From Pseudochelatococcus contaminans (GTDB lineage: Bacteria; Pseudomonadota; Alphaproteobacteria; Rhizobiales; Beijerinckiaceae), in NCBI RefSeq assembly GCF_014195635.1, contig NZ_JACICC010000009.1, forward strand, positions 30,844-94,843: a stretch of DNA of 64,000 nt, read 5' to 3'. Both the position numbers and the translations under genes were made by a program. Shown one piece after another: positions 1 through 9,312 of the stretch. The notes under the pieces are model-generated. The model had not been told where the DNA came from. It saw only the letters and a program-made list of their open reading frames with translations, and ran no database searches. The stretch's first letter is position 1. Every line of letters starts with the position of its first letter.

Positions 1-212
1 TTCAGCCAGATTTTCCCTTCGTCAACTTTGACTGGTTGCACGCGCCCTTCACCGTGATGCCGATCCAGATGTTCAACTGGATCTCGCGCCCGCAGGCTGC
101 CTTCCACGTCAACGCCGCCGCCACGGGTGTCGTACTCCTCATCATGACTCTTGGCATGAATGCCATTGCGATCTGGATCCGCTTCAGGCTGCGTCGCCGG
201 ATTGGCCTCTGA
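1..212 (+). CDS. pstA: PstA, phosphate ABC transporter permease (C-terminal end only)
   Basis: The frame starting at base 3 is open to a TGA at 210-212 and gives about 69 residues. It includes a loop with [16 protein letters not shown], one hydrophobic segment ([18 protein letters not shown]) and a basic tail ([10 protein letters not shown]). This matches the last membrane segment of PstA, an inner-membrane subunit of the high-affinity phosphate importer. The 5' part lies outside the window. pstB follows after 22 bases in the usual pstCAB order, which supports the call. Confidence 0.85.
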   Translation, partial: QPDFPFVNFDWLHAPFTVMPIQMFNWISRPQAAFHVNAAATGVVLLIMTLGMNAIAIWIRFRLRRRIGL

Positions 213-234
213 ACCAAGGACAGGACTTGAACAT

Positions 235-1083
235 ATGGTCGAAACGCCCGCTCCCACCTTTCAGAAGCCGATTGCCGGGGAGACCGAATCTGGCGGCATC
301 GGCGGTATCCTAGTCCGCCCGGAAAAACTCCGGGCCGAAGTTCGCAACTTGTCCTTCTGGTATGGCGACTTCCTCGCTCTGAAATCGGTCAACCTGCCGA
401 TCGCCGACCGGGAGGTTACAGCGCTCATCGGTCCTTCCGGATGCGGCAAGAGCACCTTGCTGCGCTCGTTCAATCGCATGCACGATCTGTATCCGGGAAA
501 CCGCTATGATGGCGAGATTACGCTCTTGCCGGAGGGAAGGAACGTGGTCGGGCCGCAAACCGACGCGATACTGATCCGGCTTCGCATCGGCATGGTATTC
601 CAAAAACCCAATCCCTTTCCGAAATCGATCTACGAAAACGTGGCGGCGGGGCTTCGGGTTAGAGGCATCAATCGCAAATCCGTGCTTGACGAGCGGGTGG
701 AAGAGGCACTCAGGGGCGCGGCGCTCTGGAACGAGGTCAAGGACCGTCTGCACGATTCCGCCTACGGCCTTTCGGGTGGGCAGCAGCAGCGCCTTTGCAT
801 CGCCCGGACGCTCGCGCCCAATCCGGAAATCATTCTTTTCGATGAGCCCACGTCCGCGCTCGACCCTATCGCGACCGCGCGTATAGAGGAACTGATCGAC
901 GAGCTCCAGCAGCACTACACGATCGTCATCGTCACCCACAACATGCAGCAGGCTGCACGCATATCGAGCTACACGGCCTACATGCACCTGGGCGAAATGA
1001 CCGAGTTCAACGCGACCAAGGAATTTTTCACCAATCCGCGCCACGAGCGGACCCAGCAGTATATCACCGGGCGGTTCGGTTGA
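235..1083 (+). CDS. pstB: PstB, phosphate ABC transporter ATPase
   Basis: This is a 282-residue ABC ATPase that powers phosphate import through PstCA. Walker A is GPSGCGKST (about residues 66-74), the signature is LSGGQQQR (about 179-186), and Walker B is [12 protein letters not shown] with the Asp near 203. [16 protein letters not shown] is the Q-loop region typical of PstB. The frame is open upstream to 160, but ATG 235 is preferred because AGGA lies just before it and the protein then has normal family length. phoU, which usually follows, is absent; the next gene is a convergent ArsR-ArsC fusion. Pst genes beside ars genes are common in arsenic islands, where arsenate and phosphate share uptake routes. 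Confidence 0.93.
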   Translation: MVETPAPTFQKPIAGETESGGIGGILVRPEKLRAEVRNLSFWYGDFLALKSVNLPIADREVTALIGPSGCGKSTLLRSFNRMHDLYPGNRYDGEITLLPEGRNVVGPQTDAILIRLRIGMVFQKPNPFPKSIYENVAAGLRVRGINRKSVLDERVEEALRGAALWNEVKDRLHDSAYGLSGGQQQRLCIARTLAPNPEIILFDEPTSALDPIATARIEELIDELQQHYTIVIVTHNMQQAARISSYTAYMHLGEMTEFNATKEFFTNPRHERTQQYITGRFG

Positions 1084-1179
1084 GGCGACGGGAGGGAGCG
1101 GTGAATCTCGCGGCATGATTCGCTACGACGCGCGAGGCGCGAGCCTGCATCGTCACGCAAGACAAGAAGCCGCGGTGCC

Positions 1180-2010
1180 TTACAAACTGCCGATCGTCCG
1201 GAGCTTGTCGCGAAGGGACATCCGGTCGAGCGAATCCAGCGGGAGGCTGATGAACGCGGCGACACGATTTCGGATGTAACCTGCCGCCTGGCGGAATGCG
1301 GCGGCTTGCCGAAAATCAGCCTCTCCGACGATGGAGGGGTCTTCGATGCCCCAGTGGGCCGTCAGCGGGCGCCCTGGCCAGACCGGGCATTCCTCACCCG
1401 CCGCGCTGTCGCAGAGCGTGAATACGAAATCCATGATGGGAGCTTCGGGGCTCGCGAATTCGTCCCAGCTCTTCGAACGCAATCCCTCAGTCGGATAATC
1501 GAGTTCTGCCAAAGTTGCGATGGTGGTCGGGTGAATCTCGCCTCGTGGCTTGTTACCGGCAGAGAAAGCACGGAATCGCCCCCCGCCATCGCGGTTCAAA
1601 ACGCTCTCCGCGAGGATCGACCGCACGGAGTTGCCCGTACAGAGAAACAAGACGTTGTATACGGGGTCGGGTGCAGCGCCAGCCCGCGGAATGACGGCTG
1701 TTGAAATGGACCTGTCCGTGGTCGCCGCGAGAGCCGCAAAGTCTGTGACCAGAAAATCGACGAGTTGCCAGACCCGCTCGGTGTCCGGCCGGTAGATGAT
1801 CGTCGTTCCGTGCCGTTCGGTACGAACGAGGCCGGCCCGCTTCAGCACCGCAAGATGGGCCGACATGGTATTCTGCGGCACGTCGAGCAGCTTCGCGACG
1901 TCGCCCGCCGGCACTCCCGTCTCCCGGCGATCCAGGAGCAGGCGCAACGCATCCAGTCGTGTAGCTTGCGCGATGGCTGCAAAAGCCTCGACGATTATGT
2001 GTTTTTCCAT
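1180..2010 (-). CDS. ArsR regulator fused to a low-molecular-weight phosphatase-type arsenate reductase
   Basis: The protein has 276 residues and two domains. Residues 1 to about 100 form an ArsR-type winged helix (QATRLDALRLLLDRRETGVPAGDVAKLLD region). Residues from about 120 form a low-molecular-weight tyrosine phosphatase fold starting YNVLFLCTGNSVRSILAE, where C-T-G-N-S-V-R is the CX5R catalytic loop. This fold is shared with thioredoxin-type arsenate reductases. The frame is open to 2106, but the ATG at 2010 starts exactly at the normal ArsR N-terminus. No CXC or ELCVC-like metal motif is obvious in the ArsR helix, so the inducer site is uncertain. It converges on pstB. Arsenate reduction is inferred from the family and context; plain phosphatase activity is the alternative. 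Confidence 0.85.
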   Translation of the reverse strand: MEKHIIVEAFAAIAQATRLDALRLLLDRRETGVPAGDVAKLLDVPQNTMSAHLAVLKRAGLVRTERHGTTIIYRPDTERVWQLVDFLVTDFAALAATTDRSISTAVIPRAGAAPDPVYNVLFLCTGNSVRSILAESVLNRDGGGRFRAFSAGNKPRGEIHPTTIATLAELDYPTEGLRSKSWDEFASPEAPIMDFVFTLCDSAAGEECPVWPGRPLTAHWGIEDPSIVGEADFRQAAAFRQAAGYIRNRVAAFISLPLDSLDRMSLRDKLRTIGSL

Positions 2011-2302
2011 GCGTCGAGATTTATCGAAATAATATGCCGAACGCAAGTACCTCCACAAATGAGCGCGATCAGAATATCTCGCCGGCGCGTGCAGCAACAC
2101 CCTCAAGAAAACGGACGATACGCAATCGGCTCAGGTTGTAGAACCAGCATGTTCAATGAGATGCACCGCTACAAGCTATTTTAGCTGAACACCGTGCTGG
2201 AGCAACGCGAGAACGAGATTTCCACGAAGAAAGTGCGATCGGCGATCGATGCACTCAGGGCTTTGGCCTCGCGCCCGACCGGGGTAGTCGCTCTGCATCG
2301 CA

Positions 2303-3475
2303 TCAGAGTGTGGCGATAACCTTCTCGTCGATAGCGAAGCCGAGCCGCTGTTGTCCGTGAATTAGGAAAAATTTCTCCGATACCAACAGATGCTGGGTGG
2401 CGACATGGGCGTCCCTGAGTCGCTTCTGGAGCGGATTCGCTAAGAATGTCGAGGTGGCGCCGCCTAGCGTATACAAGGCGTCAACCACCTTCGAGGCTTC
2501 CTGAGCAGCGTGGCTGATGGCGAGGCGGGCGGTCGTCCTCTGGTCTACTGTCGCTGGATCGCCAGCCTGAATGGTTTCCCATATGCTGGCCAAAGATTCG
2601 CGTACGAATGCGGAGGCTGCAAGAAGCCTAGCTTCGGATTGAGCAACCGTCAGTTGCGTCAACGGAGTTTCAGCAAGTGTCGCCTCGCTACCAGTCGGAA
2701 CCTTGTGCCTAGCCAGATCAACGAGTTCATGGATGGCCCCCCGCGCGTTCCCTAGCAGTACTGCAGCATAGGCAGCGGCGATGTAGACGAAGCCCGGAAA
2801 ACGGGCAAGGGCGCTATCGGCGGCAGGAACGAAGCCCTTGCCGAACTCAAGGATACGGTGCCCGGGAACGATGGCTCCCTTGCGAACCGAAAAATCATTT
2901 GAAGCCGTCGCCTTTAGACCGAACGCATGCCATGTATCATGCGGCTCAAAATCGCCGCGGGGGAGGAAGATGATGAAGAGACGGTCGCCGTCGAGAACCC
3001 CACCAGTCATCCAGTCTGCTTGAAGGCCACAAGATCCCCACGGCCACCGCCCCTCATCGACCCGCAGCCTTCCGTCAACCCATGAGCCGCGCCCCGTCGG
3101 GGCGAACGAGCCCCCTGTGAGAGACGCCGGATTGGCAACGTAGATTTCTCGGACCGCCTCGGGCTGCAGATACCATGCGAGCACGGATGTCGTAGATGAA
3201 ACAGCAGCGTACCATCCGGCAGCCGCGTCCCCCTCCGACAGAGCTGCTATCGCGTCGACATAGGTCACGGGATCTGCCTCGGGTCCGCCATACACGGCAG
3301 GCACTGCTAGCCTGAACAGGTCGGCAGCCCCGATTGCGTCTACCACCTCTCGCGCCAGGACCCGAGCATTCTCCGCGGCGACGGCGTGCTCACGGGCAAG
3401 ACTGGCAATCTCCCGCGCTCGCGAGACGAGGTGGCTGCCAGAGGCATTTAGCGGATGATTCACCGGGCTGTTCAT
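2303..3475 (-). CDS. Acyl-CoA dehydrogenase-fold flavoprotein (DszC/HsaA-like group)
   Basis: The protein has about 390 residues. It contains AVPAVYGGPEADPVTYVDAIAALSEGD near the N-terminus, a central beta region with GSFAPTGRG and EGRWPWGSCG, and a C-terminal helical bundle with TLGGATSTFLANPLQKRLRD. These are typical of the acyl-CoA dehydrogenase C2 group, which includes two-component flavin monooxygenases such as DszC and HsaA as well as dehydrogenases. The substrate cannot be read from the sequence and no reductase partner is adjacent. In-frame ATGs exist at 3568, 3490 and 3475; 3475 is preferred because GAGG lies nine bases upstream, but this is weak. It stands alone between the ars and copper genes. 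Confidence 0.7.
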   Translation of the reverse strand: MNSPVNHPLNASGSHLVSRAREIASLAREHAVAAENARVLAREVVDAIGAADLFRLAVPAVYGGPEADPVTYVDAIAALSEGDAAAGWYAAVSSTTSVLAWYLQPEAVREIYVANPASLTGGSFAPTGRGSWVDGRLRVDEGRWPWGSCGLQADWMTGGVLDGDRLFIIFLPRGDFEPHDTWHAFGLKATASNDFSVRKGAIVPGHRILEFGKGFVPAADSALARFPGFVYIAAAYAAVLLGNARGAIHELVDLARHKVPTGSEATLAETPLTQLTVAQSEARLLAASAFVRESLASIWETIQAGDPATVDQRTTARLAISHAAQEASKVVDALYTLGGATSTFLANPLQKRLRDAHVATQHLLVSEKFFLIHGQQRLGFAIDEKVIATL

Positions 3476-3991
3476 GGAGAGGTACCTCATAAAGAGCGGT
3501 CGCGACTTGTTTGACGATGAATCGCAATGAATGGAATTCGGAGCAGTTTCGGTCTCCTTTCCAAGCATTTCGACGTTTGTACGATTCTCATAAATTACAT
3601 ATAGTTTATAAAAAATCTAGAATTCTATGGAAATAGCTATGCGATTCTCCGGAGAGGCTCGTGGGACGCCCCTGAAAGGGAGCATGCCCAACGTCTATAG
3701 ATTGGTCTCGCCATATAAGAGGCAGAGGAAGGCATCATTACCTTTGCCGCGCCGCGTGTACCGACGCACGTTTGCGTCACTCGATAGCAGCCTCCTGCTA
3801 GTCTATGAGCCTTGCTTCTGCGCCGAGACCTGGACCGCTCATGGATAGGATTGTCCGATTAAGTGCTTTCACGCACGCCAAATTTTCGACACCTGTAGTG
3901 CGCCATCTGCAGTATAGAATTGGCGATAAATCGTGCATGGACTGGGTATGAAAAACACCCTGGTCTCTGCGCGATTTCTTGTTGCCGGTTG
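3476..3991. other. Intergenic stretch with an AT-rich patch
   Basis: About 500 bases with no convincing gene. The part at 3585-3625 is much more AT-rich than its surroundings (runs such as TTATAAAAAATCTAGAATT) and probably holds the promoter of the flavoprotein gene to its left. The short open frames here lack a ribosome site or any recognisable protein. No clear terminator was seen for the copB gene that ends at 3992. Confidence 0.4.
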
Positions 3992-6073
3992 TCAATTGCC
4001 GGTCCGGTAGAATCGTAGCAATTGTGCGTTGATTGCGACGATGATCGTGCTCGCGGACATGAAGATCGCGCCAACGGCTGGCGTCATGAGAAAGCCGGTG
4101 CCGAAAGTAATGCCCGCCGCCATTGGAATGGCAATGACGTTATAGGCGGTTGCCCAAATCAGGTTCTGCACCATTTTTCTGTAAGTAGCGCGCGACAGAC
4201 CCAAGATCGCTGCAACATCGCGCGGATCGCTCCGAACCAAAACGATATCCGCTGATTCCACGGCCACGTCGGTCCCGGCGCCGATGGCGACACCGAGATC
4301 AGCCTGCACCAGCGCCGGCGCGTCGTTGACACCGTCGCCCACCATGGCGACCTTGAGCCCGCGGGCCTGAAGCTCCTTGATCTTGGCCGATTTCTGATCA
4401 GGCAGAACCTCGGCGAAATACTTGGCGATGCCGAGATCTTCCGACACGGCCTTGGCCACGCCCGCGGCGTCGCCGGTCAGCATCACCGAATTGACGCCCA
4501 GCCGCTTCAGTTCCGCGATGGCTTCCCGGGATTCGGGGCGCACGATGTCGGCCAGCGCGAGCAGCGCCTGCGGGACACCGCCTCGGACCAGCACGACAAC
4601 GGTCTTGCCCTGCGCCTCAAGCTGCTTGAGACGTTCCCCGCCCACAGGATTGCCCTGCCGCGCCAGATGGCCGGGGCTGACGATGCGCACGTCCTCGCCG
4701 CCCACCGTCGCCGCGATCCCTTCACCGGTGATGTTGCGCACGTCGCCGGCTGGCGGCGGTACAAGACCCCTTCTCTTAGCCTCGGCCAGGATGCCATGGG
4801 CGATCGGATGCTCGGACCGGCTCTCGGCGGCGGCGGCGTAGCGCAGCGCCTCAGCCTCATCCCCCGCCAGGAGCACGATGTCGCTGACCCCGAACCGGCC
4901 TTCGGTGAGGGTGCCGGTCTTGTCGAAGACCACCGCATTCAGGTTGCGTGCCCTCTCGAAGGCGGCCCGGTCGCGGATCAGGAGCCCGTTGCCGGCGCTG
5001 AGCGAGGTGCTGACCGCTACGACCAGCGGCACGGCGAGGCCGAGCGCATGCGGGCAGGCGATCACCATCACCGTCACCATGCGCTCGATGGCGAACTGGA
5101 AGGGGGCGCCGAGGGTGAGCCAGACGACCAGCGTGCCGATGCCCACCGTCAGTGCGATATAGGTCAGCCAGGCCGCGGCGCGGTTGGCGAGGTCCTGCGT
5201 GCGCGACCGGCTGGCTTGCGCCTCTTTCACGAGCGTGATGACCTGTGCGAGATAGGTCTTGTCGCCGGTCGCCGTGACCTCGATCGTCACCGAGCCTTCG
5301 CCGTTGATCGCCCCGCCGATGGCGTTTGCCCCTACCGCTTTGGAGACCGGCCGCGATTCGCCGGTCAGCATCGCCTCGTTGAACGAACTCGCGCCCTCGA
5401 TGATCTTTCCGTCCACCGGCACCTTGGCCCCAGGGCGGATGAGCACGCGGTCGCCGGGCTGGAGGGCGGAGATAGGAACATCCTGGGTTGCACCATCCGC
5501 GCCGATCTTCGTGGCGGTGTCAGGCAGCAGCCTGACCAGCTCCTCCAGGGCGCGCGAGGCCCCCATCACCGAGCGCATCTCCAGCCAGTGGCCGAGCAGC
5601 ATGATGGTGATCAGCGTCGCGAGCTCCCAATAGAAGGACTCGCCGGGAAGGCCGAAGGTGACGGCGGCGGAGTAGAAATAGGCGGCCGAGATCGCCAGCG
5701 CGATCAGGGTCATCATGCCCGGCTGCCGGTCGCGCAACTCCGATGCGAACCCGGTCAGGAAGGGCCGGCCGCCGTAGACATAGACGATGGTGGAGAGCGC
5801 GAAGAGCACGAGCCCGCTACCCGGGAACGCCAGCGCGTCGCCGAGCCCCAGCCAGTGCCGGATCATCGGCGACAGCAGAAGGATCGGCGGCGTCAGCGCC
5901 AGCGAGATCCAGAACCGGCGCCGGAAGTCGGCGATCATGGCAGCGTGGTCATGGCCGCCGTGCGCGGCATGGGTGGAGCCGGCCGCCGCGACGATAGCGC
6001 TGCCGGCAGGACGGTGATGCGCATGGCCGCTGTGATGGTCATCATGGCCAGCGTGGGACTTGTGATCGGTCAT
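3992..6073 (-). CDS. copB: CopB-type copper-translocating P1B ATPase
   Basis: This is a 693-residue P-type ATPase. The N-terminus is His-rich ([20 protein letters not shown]) and has no CXXC heavy-metal domain. The sixth membrane segment carries CPH ([15 protein letters not shown]), the hallmark of the CopB/P1B-3 group, instead of CPC. Other motifs are the phosphorylation site DKTGTLTEG, the TGES-type actuator motif ([10 protein letters not shown]) and [10 protein letters not shown]. It should export copper from cytosol to periplasm using ATP. It is the last gene of a copper operon, 99 bases after the multicopper oxidase, and the length is normal. Confidence 0.93.
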   Translation of the reverse strand: MTDHKSHAGHDDHHSGHAHHRPAGSAIVAAAGSTHAAHGGHDHAAMIADFRRRFWISLALTPPILLLSPMIRHWLGLGDALAFPGSGLVLFALSTIVYVYGGRPFLTGFASELRDRQPGMMTLIALAISAAYFYSAAVTFGLPGESFYWELATLITIMLLGHWLEMRSVMGASRALEELVRLLPDTATKIGADGATQDVPISALQPGDRVLIRPGAKVPVDGKIIEGASSFNEAMLTGESRPVSKAVGANAIGGAINGEGSVTIEVTATGDKTYLAQVITLVKEAQASRSRTQDLANRAAAWLTYIALTVGIGTLVVWLTLGAPFQFAIERMVTVMVIACPHALGLAVPLVVAVSTSLSAGNGLLIRDRAAFERARNLNAVVFDKTGTLTEGRFGVSDIVLLAGDEAEALRYAAAAESRSEHPIAHGILAEAKRRGLVPPPAGDVRNITGEGIAATVGGEDVRIVSPGHLARQGNPVGGERLKQLEAQGKTVVVLVRGGVPQALLALADIVRPESREAIAELKRLGVNSVMLTGDAAGVAKAVSEDLGIAKYFAEVLPDQKSAKIKELQARGLKVAMVGDGVNDAPALVQADLGVAIGAGTDVAVESADIVLVRSDPRDVAAILGLSRATYRKMVQNLIWATAYNVIAIPMAAGITFGTGFLMTPAVGAIFMSASTIIVAINAQLLRFYRTGN

Positions 6074-6172
6074 CCTCTGAAATCTCCGGGGTAGTGTTGT
6101 TTGCTCTGGAACGAGCGATCCGAAATACGAAAGGCGCGCACGCTGCGGGCGCCGCTTTCCCAGACGGAGGCC

Positions 6173-7639
6173 TCAGGCGGCGTAGTCGACGAATGCCATC
6201 ATGCCCGCCGCCATGTGATAGAGATGGTGGCAGTGGAGCGGCCAGCGGCCGGAATTGTCGGCGTCGAAGACGACGGTCACACGGGCATGCGGCGGCACCA
6301 GCACCGTGTCGCGCACGGCGCCGCCGATGGCCCTGCCGTCGATGCCGGTCACCTGGAAATGGTGGCCGTGCAGGTGCATCGGGTGCGCCATCATCGACGT
6401 GTTGACAAGCGTCACCGCGATCCGCTCGCCGTGGGCGGCTGTAAGGGCGTCGCTGCTGCCGAAACCCCAGACGTAACCGGCCATGTCGCCAGTGAGGGCA
6501 AGGGTATAACGGCGGTCCGGCGCGCGGTGCGCGAGCGGTGCTGTCGCCGACAACTGCCTTTCGAGGTCGAGGTCGAGAACCGGCCCGGCAACCGCGCCAT
6601 GCACCGGGATTCTGCGGACCGGCGCGCCGGGCGTGGCGAGGACGATGCCGGCGCGCTCGACGGCGCCCTCGCGCAGGGCAAGGATCGGCCACGCGCCTCC
6701 GCCTTGCGGCAGTTGCAGCCGGATGTCGACGCGCTGGCCCATCGACACCGGAAAGGCGTTGCCCACGATCGGCCGCACGTCCTGTCCGTCGACGGCGATC
6801 AGGGTCCCGCCGAGGCCGCCGGTGTCGATGGTGAAGGCGGTCGCCGTCGCGCCGTTGATGATGCGCAGCCGTATCCGGCCGCCCCTCTCCACGTGCACGA
6901 CTTCCGGATCGTCGAGCGTGCGGTCGTTGGCGAGATAGGCGTCGTACTCGATGTCGTTGAGGTCCATCACCGGTATCGGCATTGTGCCGTGTCCTCCGGC
7001 GGCTCCGTGCGCTGCAGACCCGTGCATCGCGGATTGGCTCATGGCGGCGCCGTGCTGGCCGCGCCCGCTACCCGTGGCATTCTGCAGCCGATTGAGAAGT
7101 TCCTCCGCCGGTGTGAAAGAGAAGTCGTGCAGCAGGATCACGACTTCCTGCTCGTCCCGCGCGCGGTCGGCGGCGGTGCGTACGATCAGCGGGGCGGCCT
7201 GCTCCTGCAGCGTATGGGCATGCATCCAGTGGGTGCCGCCGGCGCCCGCCGGAAAGCTGTAACGGCGGGTTTCGGCCGGTTGCAGCAGGGCAGCCGGGTT
7301 GTCCGGCACGCCGTCCTGTTCCCACGGCGGCGTCAGACCGTGCCAGTGGATCAACGTCGGTGCATTGGCCCGGTTGGTGAGCGTCACGTCGAAGCTGCCG
7401 CCTGCGTCGAGAGTCAGCCCCTGCGTTCCGTCGGGCTGTGCGAGCCCGAAGACACGCGCGGCCCTGCCGTTGATGTCGAGCGTACGGGTGATGACGGCGA
7501 GCTGGCGCGTTTCGTCTTCAGCCGGAGAGGCCGGGCTGGCGGTTTGCGCCCGGGCAAGGCCGGGAAGGGACATGGCGGTCGGCGACGCGAGCGCTACCGC
7601 GCCGGCCGTCAGCCGCGTGAGGAAGTCACGACGATTCAT
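6173..7639 (-). CDS. Tat-exported multicopper oxidase (CueO/CopA-like)
   Basis: The protein has 488 residues. The N-terminal twin-arginine signal is MNRRDFLTRLTAGAVALASP, so it is exported folded to the periplasm. The copper ligand motifs are all present: HWHG, HWMHAH, HPMHLHGHHF and a C-terminal HCHHLYHMAAGMM. A Met/His-rich insertion near the middle (SQSAMHGSAAHG region) resembles the Cu(I)-binding segments of periplasmic copper oxidases. The probable role is oxidation of Cu(I) in copper tolerance. The open frame extends to a GTG at 7666, but the ATG at 7639 places the RR motif at the normal distance from the start. It is followed by copB. Confidence 0.92.
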   Translation of the reverse strand: MNRRDFLTRLTAGAVALASPTAMSLPGLARAQTASPASPAEDETRQLAVITRTLDINGRAARVFGLAQPDGTQGLTLDAGGSFDVTLTNRANAPTLIHWHGLTPPWEQDGVPDNPAALLQPAETRRYSFPAGAGGTHWMHAHTLQEQAAPLIVRTAADRARDEQEVVILLHDFSFTPAEELLNRLQNATGSGRGQHGAAMSQSAMHGSAAHGAAGGHGTMPIPVMDLNDIEYDAYLANDRTLDDPEVVHVERGGRIRLRIINGATATAFTIDTGGLGGTLIAVDGQDVRPIVGNAFPVSMGQRVDIRLQLPQGGGAWPILALREGAVERAGIVLATPGAPVRRIPVHGAVAGPVLDLDLERQLSATAPLAHRAPDRRYTLALTGDMAGYVWGFGSSDALTAAHGERIAVTLVNTSMMAHPMHLHGHHFQVTGIDGRAIGGAVRDTVLVPPHARVTVVFDADNSGRWPLHCHHLYHMAAGMMAFVDYAA

Positions 7640-7747
7640 GTTGGGAACCCGTTTCCATGCCGACACGGTGGTCGGCGAATTGATCTATGCGCGCCCTTGC
7701 GGCGCACAATCATCCACATGACGCCGGAGAGCGGCGTCCTGACGGCT

Positions 7748-8134
7748 TCAGACCATGGATCGGGGAGGAGTCAGCAAGGGCAAGACCGACAGGCCAAGGG
7801 AAATCTGGTCGGCCCATCCGTAATATTGCCTGACGGAAGCCGGAACGAAAGTGCTCGCATCCGCTGCACCGGCCACGACGGCGCACACGCCGCAGGCGAA
7901 GCTGCAGCATACCTTATAATCAGCCGCGTGTAACTGACCGTTTCCGGTATGGATCTTATGAACGGATACGGCGGCTTGATGTTGATTCCCAACGCCGTCT
8001 TGCGCCGGTACCTGAACGGTCTGGCTGTGGCACGGTACCGGCATGGCATGAGCCAACGGCGCAGCAAACAACGCGACAGCAACCAGCAGGGCTGGCAGCA
8101 AGCGCATCCGTGAAAGCGTGTACCAAACGGCCAT
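7748..8134 (-). CDS. Small secreted Cys/His-containing protein (DUF2946-like)
   Basis: The protein has 128 residues. The N-terminus is a clear signal peptide (MRLLPALLVAVALFAAPLAHA within it). The mature part has PVPCHSQTVQ, two HK/HA clusters and KVCCSFACGVCAVV, which could bind metal. The pattern of signal peptide, CH motif and C-terminal Cys cluster resembles the small DUF2946 proteins found with copper genes, but I did not recognise it with certainty. Starts at 8158, 8134 and 8107 are possible; 8134 is preferred for its spacing from the promoter. It is first in the copper operon, 108 bases before the multicopper oxidase. Confidence 0.6.
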   Translation of the reverse strand: MAVWYTLSRMRLLPALLVAVALFAAPLAHAMPVPCHSQTVQVPAQDGVGNQHQAAVSVHKIHTGNGQLHAADYKVCCSFACGVCAVVAGAADASTFVPASVRQYYGWADQISLGLSVLPLLTPPRSMV

Positions 8135-8193
8135 CCGCCAGCTCACTTTCCGCCACATGGTTTGCCGCTTGTAGCAAACCATCCGGTTGCGCC

Positions 8194-8231
8194 TCAATAA
8201 CCGGCGCGTCGGCTTCCTGTCAAGGAAAGCC
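8194..8231 (-). promoter_or_regulatory. Putative promoter and dyad of the copper operon
   Basis: On the minus strand there is a perfect -35 (TTGACA, bases 8223-8218), an 18-base spacer, and TATTGA as -10 (8199-8194), placed about 60 bases before the start at 8134. The -35 sits inside an imperfect inverted repeat at 8211-8231, with arms GGCTTTCCT and AGGAAGCC. A dyad over the -35 fits repression. MerR-type (CueR) activators usually bind a dyad within a 19-20 base spacer, so CueR control is not clearly supported. Confidence 0.45.
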
Positions 8232-8482
8232 GATATCAAGACAACACGATCCGCCCTCGGATAACAGCGCCTCGCCGGCAGGAAGCGATATGCGGTGGGC
8301 CTGCATGTCTGCAGGTATCGCGTATCCCCGCGCGGGCGAAAATCGTTCGGAGGCGCTTTCCTAGCCCTTGCGCAACCACCGGTCTGCGAGTAATTTCCGG
8401 TGCAAGGGGTTGATCGCGATTACCCCGTGAGGCGGCAGCCTAAACATCGCGTCCATGTTCCCTGAAAGAGGAATGGACGTTC

Positions 8483-9301
8483 ATGCCGTCTCATACCGAA
8501 ATCACCGTACCGCAGCTTTCCCGTCTTGCCGGCCTGCCGACCGCGCCGGTCATCGTCGATGTCCGCGTGCAGGCGGACGTCGATGCCGACCCGCGCTTCC
8601 TGCCTGCTGCCCTGAGCCGCGACGCTTCGCGTGTCGCGGCCTGGGCCTGCGAATTAGCCGGCCGCCACGTCGTCGTGGTCGACGGCAGGGGGCGGGATTT
8701 CGCCCAGGCCGTGACCGCCTGGCTGCTCCACGAAGGCGCCAGAGCGGAAACGCTCGAAGGCGGTTTCGACGCTTGGCGCGCCGCCGGTGGGCTCCTCGTC
8801 AGGCCCGACAGGCTGCCGCCGCGCGACGACGCCGGACGGACCGTGTGGGTCACGCGGGCGCGGCCCAAGGTCGACCGCGTCGCCTGCCCCTGGCTCATCC
8901 GCCGCTTCATCGATCCGAACGCCGTGTTCCTCTACGTCGGCGCGCCGGAGGTGACGGCGGTCGCCGAACGCTTCGGCGCAACACCCTTCGATATCGACGG
9001 GGTGTTCTGGAGTCACCGGGGCGAGCGCTGCACCTTCGACGTCATGCTGGAGGAATTCGGGCTCGTCTCCGAACCGCTCGGCCGTCTGGCGGCGATCGTG
9101 CGCGCGGCGGACACGGCGCGGCTCGATCTCGTGCCGGAGGCCGCCGGCCTTCTCGCCGCCTCGCTCGGCCTCTCCCGCATGTTCCGCGACGATCTCGAAC
9201 AGCTCGAGGCGGGTCTGCTGCTCTACGACGCCCTCTATCGCTGGAGCCGGGATGCCACCGAGGAAACGCACAACTGGCCTTCCACCAAGAAGCCGGCATA
9301 A
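8483..9301 (+). CDS. chrB: ChrB-domain chromate resistance protein with a degenerate rhodanese domain
   Basis: The protein has 272 residues. Residues 1 to about 105 look like a rhodanese domain (VIVDVRVQADVDADPRF, later GGFDAWRAAGG), but the loop expected to carry the catalytic Cys reads VVVVDGRGRDFAQAV, so sulfurtransferase activity is unlikely. From about 120 on it is a ChrB C-terminal domain (VWVTRARPKVDRVACPWLIRRFIDPNAVFLYV). ChrB proteins sense chromate or assist resistance. An AGAGGA site lies seven bases before the ATG. chrA follows 11 bases later, so the two form an operon. Confidence 0.88.
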   Translation: MPSHTEITVPQLSRLAGLPTAPVIVDVRVQADVDADPRFLPAALSRDASRVAAWACELAGRHVVVVDGRGRDFAQAVTAWLLHEGARAETLEGGFDAWRAAGGLLVRPDRLPPRDDAGRTVWVTRARPKVDRVACPWLIRRFIDPNAVFLYVGAPEVTAVAERFGATPFDIDGVFWSHRGERCTFDVMLEEFGLVSEPLGRLAAIVRAADTARLDLVPEAAGLLAASLGLSRMFRDDLEQLEAGLLLYDALYRWSRDATEETHNWPSTKKPA

Positions 9302-9312
9302 CGGAGGTCGCT

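Noticed and set aside
2012..2034. ArsR operator upstream of the fusion gene
   Set aside because: The ATTTATCGAAATAAT patch is only partly palindromic and not convincing.
3627..3848. Small plus-strand gene
   Set aside because: No ribosome site and no recognisable protein; lies in the promoter region of the flavoprotein gene.
8455..9312. Open frame fused ahead of chrA
   Set aside because: It is the other frame of chrB; chrA has its own ATG and ribosome site at 9313.
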